A stretch of 33,916 nt of DNA from Victivallales bacterium (GTDB lineage Bacteria; Verrucomicrobiota; Lentisphaeria; Victivallales; SZUA-371), in contig JAFGXT010000021.1 in assembly GCA_016936495.1 (NCBI GenBank), positions 1 through 33,916 on the forward strand, written 5' to 3'. The notes beneath the pieces were generated by a model. It had not been told where the DNA came from, did no database searches, and worked only from the letters and a program-made list of their open reading frames with translations. The position numbers were made by a program, and so were the translations under genes. The number at the start of each line of letters is the position of its first letter. Position 1 is the first letter of the stretch. This document shows, piece after piece, positions 7,729-14,721 of the stretch.

Positions 7729-8367
7729 ATGTTGACTTGTAAATTTCAAACGGATAGATATGGCTTGCGTGGCAAAATAAAGCTGAGCAAATATAACTCA
7801 TTATGGTTGAATGTGTTCACTCTAGTTGAACTCCTTGTTGTTATAGCCATTATTGCAACATTGGCAGCTATGCTTCTTCCCGCTTTAGGCAAAGCTAGAG
7901 AGAAGGCTAAAGAAATTACCTGCAAAAGCAATCTTAAACAACTTGCTGGTGCGACATTTCTTTACAGCATGGACTATGATGATCACACTCCATATCAGAC
8001 TTCGGCGTTGCTTTGGCACAGAAATATATATCCTTACATTAATCCGTCAAGGACATCTGCTTCATGGAGTGCAGATAAACCTAAAGTCTATTTATGTCTT
8101 TCTGACTTAAGTCCTTATGCTGATCGCCTCAGTTATGGATTTAATCGATATATGAAAGGGAAATTTATACATATCAGGTTTAATCCAATTATGATGGCGG
8201 ATTGCAGTGATGATTCTTTCTCTGGAGCAACTCCAGTGTATGAAGACGGACAGCTTGAAAGACGACATAATAAAGGCGATAATCTTGTGTTTGTGGATCA
8301 ACATGTTGAGTGGAGAACTGATTTGCCGAACAATGATATAGAGCCTGATTTATGGTTTAAACATTAA
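7729..8367 (+). CDS. Type II secretion/type IV pilin-like pseudopilin (DUF1559-like)
   Basis: This is a 212-residue protein with a 29-residue leader, then the prepilin segment [20 protein letters not shown] with the conserved Glu five residues into the mature form, and the [13 protein letters not shown] helix. The globular part contains [11 protein letters not shown] and a late [17 protein letters not shown], a version of the H-x9-DG motif of DUF1559 proteins in which DG is DQ. The residue before the cleavage site is Val, not the Gly that prepilin peptidases usually need. The ATG at 7729 is preferred: AAGGAG lies nine bases upstream, while the ATG at 7720 directly abuts that site. It sits between regulator and hydrolase, 39 bases before the hydrolase gene. 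Confidence 0.85.
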   Translation: MLTCKFQTDRYGLRGKIKLSKYNSLWLNVFTLVELLVVIAIIATLAAMLLPALGKAREKAKEITCKSNLKQLAGATFLYSMDYDDHTPYQTSALLWHRNIYPYINPSRTSASWSADKPKVYLCLSDLSPYADRLSYGFNRYMKGKFIHIRFNPIMMADCSDDSFSGATPVYEDGQLERRHNKGDNLVFVDQHVEWRTDLPNNDIEPDLWFKH

Positions 8368-8406
8368 TTATTATTAAGAAAAAATTAAAGAAAGGAGGGT
8401 TTAACT

Positions 8407-10494
8407 ATGCTCATTCAATATTACTTTTTACTCAATATAACTCGTTTGTTATGCTGTAGAGGGAGAATTTTTGCATCAAACTATTGTAAGGCGGGGAATG
8501 GGATACAATGGATTATAATTGTTTTTGCTTTTTCGACGTTTTTTTTGCGGTCAGCGGCTGCTGCTGCGGCGGCGGCAGAAGATGAACTGTTAATTGGGTC
8601 GACTCTTCATTTTCAACAACGTAAAGGTATGGTTAAAGAAAATCTGAGAGTGTTTAAGGATGCCGGTTTTATTTCTCCGCGGGCTGGGATTCGGTGGCAT
8701 AACTGGGAAACGAAACGTGGCGTTTATAAGCCTAATGAGTATTATTCCATGTATATCGATTATATGGAACAGGCTACAGCTTTGGGTTTAATGCCAATGC
8801 AGACTATAACCAGTAGCAATCCAATTTATGAAAAAGGCTACCCGAAATCTCGTGAAGCGATAGAGGCATTTGCTGGATTTTGTGAATATGTGGTACAAAA
8901 GTATAAAGGAAAATGCTATCTTTATAAGATCTGGAATGAGTGGGATAGAGGGGGTGGCGTGTCGAGAGAATTTAGGGGACAAGGTGATGCGGCGAGTTAC
9001 GTGAGGTTGGCTGCGGCTGCATATCCCAGAATGAAAGCTGTGGATCCTTCAATTACAGTGATTGCCAATTCTGTTTGTACCGGGGAAAAGTTTTTTGAGC
9101 AGACTCTTAAAGAAGGAATACTTAATCATTGTGACGGGGTGGCATTTCACTCCTATCACTATCGCTTGCCAGGCGATGCACGCAAACCTGAAGCGTACAT
9201 AAAACGCATTAAAGGCATTGCAAGATTGTTACTGAAATACAATGACGGAAAAGACTTTCCGTTGTACTTGACCGAAACCGGCTGGCCTAACTTCACGAAA
9301 CGCGGTGGTTCTACTGACGAGGAAACGGCTGATTATATAGCTAGAACTTTCCTTTTAGTAAAAACTATACCTTCAGTTAAAGGGCTCTGGTGGTATGGCT
9401 TTCAAGATGACGGATTAAATCCTGAGCACAATGAAGATAATTTTGGAATTGTCAGGACGGATCTCACGCCTAAACCTGCGTTTTATGTCATGCGCTCAAT
9501 CGCTGAAATTGTACGGAAAGGGCGCTTTGTGGAAAAAATGAAAAGTCCAGACGATGGACTCGTTGCTCTAAAATTTAAAATGCCCGATGGGCGCGATGTT
9601 CTAGCCGCCTGGAGCGTGGTGGATAGTGTCAATATGAGCGTGACTCTCAATAGCCCAGGGATTCCGAAAGATACTCTGATGGTATTTTTTGCCGGATATG
9701 AGCCGCTTGAGCGCGACTGGGGTATGCGCGAATGGACGGCAAACCGGAATGCGCCATTTATTCCTGATGCTTTCCAGTTTACGGTCAAATCCAGGCCTTT
9801 CATTGTTATCGGAGATCTCACGTCGATATCAATTGCACAAGTCAAGCGTATTGCTTTTTCAGATGTTTCTGCGGGTACGGGCGGGAAACCGCAAATCCCG
9901 GCCCGGGTCGGCTCTTCCAGGCCAGTCGGAAAGAATCCTGTTAAATACGCGCTGGGAAATCCGGAAAATTACCGTTCCCTCAGCTCAAAAGTATACGGAG
10001 GAAGCTCAGATATTGATGCCGGATTTTATGTTTCCTGGGAAAAGGATGCGCTCACGCTCTGTGTGGAGGTAATGGATAATATTCATGAACAGGATGAGGC
10101 GATTGATGGCATGTGGAGCGGCGACTGCGTGCAGGTGGCGTTTCAGTCATTCGACAAAAAAGCCGATTCCCAACTCTACTCCGAATACACCCTGGGGTTG
10201 AACAAAGGAAAATCGCTTGTCTATCGTGAGATTTCCCAACTGAAACAGCCCGCGGGTTTGGCGAAAAATGTCAGCCTGAACGTAAAGCGCGAGGGCAATA
10301 AGACCATCTGTATGGCAAGATTTCCGGTCAGCGAACTGGGTTTGCCGAGCTTAAAGGACGGCATGATATTTGGATTTTCACTCCTCGTCAACGATTGCGA
10401 CAAGAAAGTCAGAAAAGGTTATCTGCGCTGGGGGGACGGCATTGGCAGCGGCAAAGACCCTTCCGCTTATAACTGGATCAGAATCGAGGAATAG
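8407..10494 (+). CDS. Secreted clan GH-A glycoside hydrolase with C-terminal CBM9-like domain
   Basis: This is a 695-residue exported enzyme. A hydrophobic segment (about 33-50) followed by eight alanines serves as signal region; the N-terminus before it is unusually long. Residues about 60-400 look like a TIM barrel of the retaining clan A, resembling GH39/GH5 relatives: acid/base Glu178 in YKIWNEWD and nucleophile Glu290 in YLTETGWP, with HSYHYR and WWYGFQDD between and after. Residues about 515-695 resemble a CBM9-like domain (VSWEKDALTLCVEVMDN, ending YLRWGDGIGSGKDPSAYNW), related to the C-terminus of the enzyme at 27748-31080. AAAGGAGG lies eight bases before the ATG. GC content rises sharply near 9580, inside the gene. 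Substrate unknown. Confidence 0.88.
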   Translation: MLIQYYFLLNITRLLCCRGRIFASNYCKAGNGIQWIIIVFAFSTFFLRSAAAAAAAAEDELLIGSTLHFQQRKGMVKENLRVFKDAGFISPRAGIRWHNWETKRGVYKPNEYYSMYIDYMEQATALGLMPMQTITSSNPIYEKGYPKSREAIEAFAGFCEYVVQKYKGKCYLYKIWNEWDRGGGVSREFRGQGDAASYVRLAAAAYPRMKAVDPSITVIANSVCTGEKFFEQTLKEGILNHCDGVAFHSYHYRLPGDARKPEAYIKRIKGIARLLLKYNDGKDFPLYLTETGWPNFTKRGGSTDEETADYIARTFLLVKTIPSVKGLWWYGFQDDGLNPEHNEDNFGIVRTDLTPKPAFYVMRSIAEIVRKGRFVEKMKSPDDGLVALKFKMPDGRDVLAAWSVVDSVNMSVTLNSPGIPKDTLMVFFAGYEPLERDWGMREWTANRNAPFIPDAFQFTVKSRPFIVIGDLTSISIAQVKRIAFSDVSAGTGGKPQIPARVGSSRPVGKNPVKYALGNPENYRSLSSKVYGGSSDIDAGFYVSWEKDALTLCVEVMDNIHEQDEAIDGMWSGDCVQVAFQSFDKKADSQLYSEYTLGLNKGKSLVYREISQLKQPAGLAKNVSLNVKREGNKTICMARFPVSELGLPSLKDGMIFGFSLLVNDCDKKVRKGYLRWGDGIGSGKDPSAYNWIRIEE

Positions 10495-10504
10495 GAGTAT
10501 TGAT

Positions 10505-11071
10505 ATGAGAATCTCAGCCGCCATTCTTATTGTCACAGTTGCCATGGCCAGTCACGCCATGGGCAAGGGCCCCCTGGTCATAGGCTCTTTTGCCAACCGG
10601 GCCGTCAATGGTTGGGCATACTCCAACGGCAAGGAGTTCCCCGGAGCCCAGGGCAATATGGCCATTGTCAAGGCTCTGGACACCGCCAGCGGCTTTGCCG
10701 CCTACCTTGAAGGAGCCTTCGGTAAGGGCGGCGGTTATGTGGCTTTCGGTCGCAAACTCGCCAAGCCATTACCATTTAAAAGATTATCCTTCAAGATTAA
10801 AACTCAAGACTACGACTCTATCAAACTCAGGCTTATCGATGGCAGCGGACAGATCCATCAGCAGACCATTGATTTGAAGGACGACGAAGACTGGCAGGAT
10901 ATCAATGTCGAGAAAGCGTCCGGCAAGGGATATGTTTTCTGGGGAGGAGCGAAGGACGCGAAATGGCATGACCCATTGACGGGAATCACTCTGATGCTTA
11001 GCAAAAACAGCCTGAAACCGGGTCTGAAAGTAGGTAAAGCATATTTCGCTGAAATAAAACTTTATCAATAA
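10505..11071 (+). CDS. Small secreted beta-sandwich protein, possibly carbohydrate-binding
   Basis: This is a 188-residue protein with a signal peptide (MRISAAILIVTVAMASHAMG). The rest reads like a single galactose-binding-type beta-sandwich: GGGYVAFGRKLAKPLPFKRLSFKIKT in two pieces, SIKLRLIDGSGQIHQQTIDL, a DWQDINV strand and the end KVGKAYFAEIKLYQ. No catalytic motif is visible. The ATG follows the hydrolase stop by 10 bases with GGAG in the gap, so it is the last gene of the cassette. I infer a binding or accessory protein for the glycan attacked by the hydrolase. The family is not named with certainty. Its GC content is higher than that of the first cassette genes. Confidence 0.75.
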   Translation: MRISAAILIVTVAMASHAMGKGPLVIGSFANRAVNGWAYSNGKEFPGAQGNMAIVKALDTASGFAAYLEGAFGKGGGYVAFGRKLAKPLPFKRLSFKIKTQDYDSIKLRLIDGSGQIHQQTIDLKDDEDWQDINVEKASGKGYVFWGGAKDAKWHDPLTGITLMLSKNSLKPGLKVGKAYFAEIKLYQ

Positions 11072-11130
11072 GCAACTGCCTCGCTGAACTCGGCGTCGGA
11101 GATAGATAGATGGTCATTGATTTTAATCAC
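11065..11130 (-). pseudogene. 5' fragment of arfB
   Basis: Read on the minus strand from a GTG at 11130, the fragment gives MIKINDHLSISDAEFSE, identical to the arfB start apart from one residue, then runs into unrelated codons and a TGA at 11065-11067. The GGQ domain is absent. Its tail overlaps the stop of the gene at 10505-11071 by 7 bases. It is the broken end of direct repeat copy B. Confidence 0.85.
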
Positions 11131-11257
11131 CGCGTAAATCCTGATAGTGCTGTTATCTGTCAGATTGCGTCTTTGTAAATAGACTTGCGCAAATCAGAAA
11201 GTCAAGTGTAGCATTGATCAGGAAACATTTATGGTCATGGATCTATTGCCCAATGCC
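11081..11257 (+). repeat. Direct repeat copy B (arfB fragment, spacer, IclR 3' end)
   Basis: This aligns with 6205-6380 at about 93% by hand count. Here the IclR end is part of an intact gene and the arfB part is the fragment, the reverse of copy A. It forms the right border of the glycoside hydrolase cassette. Confidence 0.92.
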
Positions 11258-11985
11258 GCGCTGATTTTCGCGGCAACGTCCAGCAATGCCATCACCACTT
11301 TTTCACTATGTTCGCCTACGAACCGGTACTTGGGGATATAGCTGCCGACCGCCGCCACCATCTTGTGTTCCGCGTCAAAAACAGGAAACCCGACTTGAGC
11401 TAGATAGTAGTTGTTCAGTAATACCAAGCCATTGCCTTCTCTGATTTTTTTCAACTCCTCAAATAACTTTTCAATAGTGGACGCCTCCTCCCATTCACCT
11501 CGGGGCAGACCTGCGGCGGCGACCAGTTCTTTGACCTGCGCCTCAGGCTGCCACGCCAGCAGAATGCGCCCGGTGGCGGTGTTGTAAATATCCTCGATTA
11601 CCGTAAGATTGTAATTCACTTTTAGTTTTCCTCCTGAGCCGGATTCGCACAAAATATACCTCTTCCTGCCGTTGATAACGCACAGTAAAGCGGGTTCACT
11701 AAGGGTTTTGGAATATATGCGCAACAGGTGATCCGCCGCTTCGACCAAGTCCGGACGATATGCCGGAGAATGACATAAACGGTTCACCGCCGGTCCTAGA
11801 CGGTATCCTTTGCGAGTGCCCAGGCGCTCAAGATAACCCAGCTCCACCATGCTGTTGGCTATATGAAAACATGTTGCCGACTGAACGTCTATGATCTTTG
11901 CCATTTCCGCTATTGACCATACCCGCAATGGGTCGATTGCCACTTCTTCCAGTATCTTGAACGCTCTGCCTATTACCTGTATCAT
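11218..11985 (-). CDS. IclR-family transcription regulator
   Basis: This is a 255-residue regulator with an N-terminal winged helix (VIGRAFKILEEVA, then WSIAEMAKIIDVQSATCFHI) and a C-terminal IclR effector domain (NTATGRILLAW, KIREGNGLVLLNN, FPVFDAEHKMVAAVGSYIP). The family usually senses small aromatic or sugar-derived ligands. The ATG at 11985 has GGAG 13 bases upstream; a TTG at 11997 is in frame but only one base after that site. It is divergent from the DUF6259 gene with 184 bases between, so it likely controls that gene. Its last codons lie in direct repeat copy B. Confidence 0.9.
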   Translation of the reverse strand: MIQVIGRAFKILEEVAIDPLRVWSIAEMAKIIDVQSATCFHIANSMVELGYLERLGTRKGYRLGPAVNRLCHSPAYRPDLVEAADHLLRIYSKTLSEPALLCVINGRKRYILCESGSGGKLKVNYNLTVIEDIYNTATGRILLAWQPEAQVKELVAAAGLPRGEWEEASTIEKLFEELKKIREGNGLVLLNNYYLAQVGFPVFDAEHKMVAAVGSYIPKYRFVGEHSEKVVMALLDVAAKISAALGNRSMTINVS

Positions 11986-12004
11986 TTTATCTGTCAATCT
12001 CCGC

Positions 12005-12025
12005 TTATTTAATAATATTAAATAA
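12005..12025. promoter_or_regulatory. 9-base inverted repeat, candidate IclR operator
   Basis: TTATTTAAT (12005-12013) and ATTAAATAA (12017-12025) are perfect reverse complements with a 3-base centre. The repeat abuts the -10 box of the IclR promoter on its downstream side. AT-rich chance pairing cannot be excluded. Confidence 0.45.
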
Positions 12026-12053
12026 TGATAATGTAAAAAATAGAGTTTGTCAA
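12025..12053 (-). promoter_or_regulatory. Promoter for the IclR gene
   Basis: On the minus strand TTGACA (12053-12048), a 17-base spacer and TATCAT (12030-12025) match the sigma-70 consensus well. It lies about 40 bases before the IclR start. Confidence 0.7.
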
Positions 12054-12068
12054 ATTATTTTACATTAT
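12028..12068. promoter_or_regulatory. 11-base perfect inverted repeat overlapping the IclR promoter
   Basis: ATAATGTAAAA (12028-12038) and TTTTACATTAT (12058-12068) are perfect reverse complements separated by 19 bases. The arms flank the promoter spacer and -35 box of the IclR gene, a typical place for autoregulation and for control of the divergent gene. Confidence 0.6.
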
Positions 12069-12092
12069 TTAAGTATAAAAACTGAAAAGATA

Positions 12093-12121
12093 TTGACAAT
12101 AGCCAATATTGCTTATAAAAT
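12093..12121 (+). promoter_or_regulatory. Promoter for the DUF6259 gene
   Basis: A consensus TTGACA (12093-12098), a 17-base spacer and TAAAAT (12116-12121) lie 49 bases before the gene. ATATTG (12090-12095) and CAATAT (12104-12109) form a small dyad over the -35 box. Confidence 0.7.
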
Positions 12122-12169
12122 AATATACCATAGGAACCGGTATTATTGATTATATTCATAAAATAAAAC

Positions 12170-14233
12170 ATGAGAGAAAGTATGTATACTTTGGAAACGG
12201 ACAAGTTGGCGTTTTCTCTGAATCAGAGAGGACTTCTTGAATCATTGACGCACGTGGCGACCGGGCACGATTACGCGGGAAACGGTGGTCTGTGGCGAAT
12301 CATCTACAGTCGCGGACTGGAACTGGAACTCATGGCGTCGGCTGAAAACAGCGTGCCCGCGATAAGCCAGCAGGGCGATTCTCTTATTCTTGAATATCCA
12401 ACGCTGACCGAGGAGTCGGGAGCTACATTGGACGTTCGTCTGGTTATCGGCGTAGAAGTAATTGGCGACGAACTGCGTTTTTCCGCGGAGATCAGCAACA
12501 ACGCGGCGGGCGTTGAAGTCCGCGAACTGCATTTTCCCCTGATAACCCATTGCAATATCAGTCCGGGACAGCGGCTTATATGGTCAAGCAACACCGGACA
12601 ACGCTTTGAGAACGTTCTTAACTTTGTCCGTTCCGCTTATACTCGTTATATGGCGAAAGACAATTTTGAAATACGCCGGAGCTGCCTGTACCCCGGTGTT
12701 GCTTCCACCAATGCTTTTGTACTGGAAAATGATACAGAGGGGCTGTATTTTGCCAGTTATGATACGTCTTTTCAATTTACGCTCCATCTGCTCGGAGCGG
12801 ATCAGCATGGACTGAATCCCGCCATGGTAAAATATCCGTATATTAAAGAAGGGAAGAGCTGGAAGGCGGAAAATTATGTACTTTCGCCTTATCGCGGTTC
12901 CTGGCATGTCCCTGCCGAAAAATATAAAGCTTGGGCTTCCAGCTGGTTTGGAAACCGCAAAACCAACCCGGACATAGAAAGCATGAATGGCTGGCAGCGG
13001 ATCATCATGCGCCACCAGTATGGAGAACAGCATTATCGCTATGACCAGCTCGAAGAAATCTGCAACGACGGTCTGAGCGCGGGCATAAACACCTTGTTCA
13101 TGTTTGGCTGGCACCGCGATGGGCATGACGCCGGATACCCGGATTATTCCGCTGATGAATCACAGGGCGGACTCCCCGCGCTCAAGGAAAACGTCCGCAG
13201 GCTACACCGTGCAGGCGGCAAGTTGATTGTCTATTTTAACGGTCAGCTTATTGATATGAACACTCCTTTCTACAGGGAGATCGGAAAACGCATTTCCGTG
13301 AAAAAAGCCGATGGCAATGAACACATGGAAGTATATGCTTTCGGAGGCAACGGCACCGCACTGCGTGAGTTCGGCAATAAGACTTTTGTAACCGCCTGTC
13401 CAACCTGCCCGGAATGGCTTGATGAATTAAAAAAATGTGTGGATACAGCAATCGAACTCGAAGCCGACGGCGTGTTTTTTGACCAGTTGGGCTGGATCAG
13501 CCGTCCGTGTTACGACCCCAGCCATGGACATCCGATCCCATTGATGAACCCGCTGAAAGCTAAATCTGAAATGCTTGGCGAGATCGATAAATATATCAAA
13601 GAGCGCTGTCCAAGCATGTCTCTGGGGATAGAATGGATTTCTGACGTTACCGCCCGGCATGTTGACTATGTTCACAATATAACCGGTGGTACAGATGTCG
13701 CCAATGACTGGCAGGGCAAAGGGGAACCACCACGCTACACCAGTTTCATGCAATGGTTCAGCTATATTTTTCCGAGTGTTCGCCTTAGCGACCGCGAAAT
13801 ACGCGATGATAACGACATTGAACGCCGTGTCAATCACGCCCTGATATATGGCTTGCGCAGTGACGTGGAAATATTCCGTTGCCGCAAAACCATCGCCACT
13901 ACACCACACTATCGGCAATACCTCAAAGAGGCAAATCGCCTGCGTGATGAATATCGTGACGTCATACTCAACGGTGAGTTTCGCGATAATGATTATTTTC
14001 AATCGGATTCCAATGAGATCATTGCGTCATGCTTCACTCAAGGCGACAAGCTCGTGGTAATGGCAACACAAAGTCATCGTGAAAACTTGACTTTCAAACT
14101 CAAGATAGATGGTTTTAAACTGACGCAAACGGATGGATTGAATACGTGGGATGCCTCCACTACCGATGGGAACACATACGATATTGAGCTAGGCCGCCAC
14201 GGTCTCGTCCTGCTGCTGTTAGACAAGGAGTAA
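12170..14233 (+). CDS. DUF6259-type putative glycoside hydrolase
   Basis: This is a 687-residue protein without signal peptide. The N-terminal third is beta-rich (NQRGLLESLTHVATG, then ELRFSAEISNNAAGVEVREL), as in sugar-hydrolase super-sandwich domains. The middle looks like a TIM barrel: GINTLFMFGWHRDGHD, GKLIVYFNGQLID, and DGVFFDQLGW near residue 438, a typical place for a catalytic Asp, followed by SLGIEWISD. A short beta domain closes it. I place it in DUF6259 from overall look; no activity is established by sequence. Its regulator is probably the divergent IclR gene. An ATG at 12182 (MYTLETDKL) is an equally good start; neither has a strong ribosome site. Confidence 0.82.
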   Translation: MRESMYTLETDKLAFSLNQRGLLESLTHVATGHDYAGNGGLWRIIYSRGLELELMASAENSVPAISQQGDSLILEYPTLTEESGATLDVRLVIGVEVIGDELRFSAEISNNAAGVEVRELHFPLITHCNISPGQRLIWSSNTGQRFENVLNFVRSAYTRYMAKDNFEIRRSCLYPGVASTNAFVLENDTEGLYFASYDTSFQFTLHLLGADQHGLNPAMVKYPYIKEGKSWKAENYVLSPYRGSWHVPAEKYKAWASSWFGNRKTNPDIESMNGWQRIIMRHQYGEQHYRYDQLEEICNDGLSAGINTLFMFGWHRDGHDAGYPDYSADESQGGLPALKENVRRLHRAGGKLIVYFNGQLIDMNTPFYREIGKRISVKKADGNEHMEVYAFGGNGTALREFGNKTFVTACPTCPEWLDELKKCVDTAIELEADGVFFDQLGWISRPCYDPSHGHPIPLMNPLKAKSEMLGEIDKYIKERCPSMSLGIEWISDVTARHVDYVHNITGGTDVANDWQGKGEPPRYTSFMQWFSYIFPSVRLSDREIRDDNDIERRVNHALIYGLRSDVEIFRCRKTIATTPHYRQYLKEANRLRDEYRDVILNGEFRDNDYFQSDSNEIIASCFTQGDKLVVMATQSHRENLTFKLKIDGFKLTQTDGLNTWDASTTDGNTYDIELGRHGLVLLLLDKE

Positions 14234-14424
14234 TCGAAACTGTACAATAATATAAACATGACCGGAGAACGGGAAACATGAAAACATAAAAATCAGACCT
14301 GACAGATTTTCAGTGCGTTATGATGTAAAAAAATATTAAGTAGATTGCATCTTGCTGTATAGTGATATATGTTTCACTGGTTGCAGTAATTGTAGTTTTC
14401 TGATACGAAAAACAAGGGGATGCT

Positions 14425-14721
14425 ATGGAAATCACAGAAATAAATGAAAATGGTAAACTGATTCTTCAACTTGATGGCAGATTTGATGCGCTTGCCTCGC
14501 TGGAACTGGAAAAGAAGCTGGGTAAGAGTTTGAAGGGGATCAATGAGCTGGTTTTTGATTTCGCCAATGTAAAGGTGATAGCCAGCGCTGGATTGCGCGT
14601 ACTGGTTCAGACAAAAAAGCAGATGAGTGGTCAGGGAGCTATGAAAATCATAAATATCAATGATTCCGTACGCGAGATACTGACGATCACAAAGCTCATC
14701 AAATTGCTTGATGTGGAATGA
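14425..14721 (+). CDS. STAS-domain anti-sigma-factor antagonist
   Basis: This is a 98-residue SpoIIAA/RsbV-like protein made only of a STAS domain. Seen: GKLILQLDGRFDA, ELVFDFANVKVIASAGLRVL, where Ser54 is the site phosphorylated by the partner kinase, and KIININDSVREILTITKL. Such proteins free a client (usually a sigma factor) from its anti-factor when unphosphorylated. AAGGGG lies five bases before the ATG. The stop overlaps the next gene as ATGA. It is the first gene of a four-gene operon; the 191 bases upstream hold no convincing promoter that I could pick out. Confidence 0.92.
   Translation: MEITEINENGKLILQLDGRFDALASLELEKKLGKSLKGINELVFDFANVKVIASAGLRVLVQTKKQMSGQGAMKIININDSVREILTITKLIKLLDVE

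Larger units (their letters stand above)
6381..11080. other. Putative inserted glycoside hydrolase cassette between direct repeats
   Basis: These 4.7 kb carry a regulator, a pseudopilin, a secreted glycoside hydrolase and a small secreted beta-sandwich protein, all on the plus strand. The block sits exactly between the two copies of the arfB/IclR junction sequence (6205-6380 and 11081-11257). The left half is AT-richer than its surroundings. No transposase or integrase is inside. The layout is what a single-crossover integration of a circle, or an insertion with segment duplication, would leave; this is inference. Confidence 0.65.

Noticed and set aside
12584-13126. Minus-strand open frame of 180 codons inside the DUF6259 gene
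   Set aside because: Antisense to a well-supported gene, with no ribosome site or recognisable domain.
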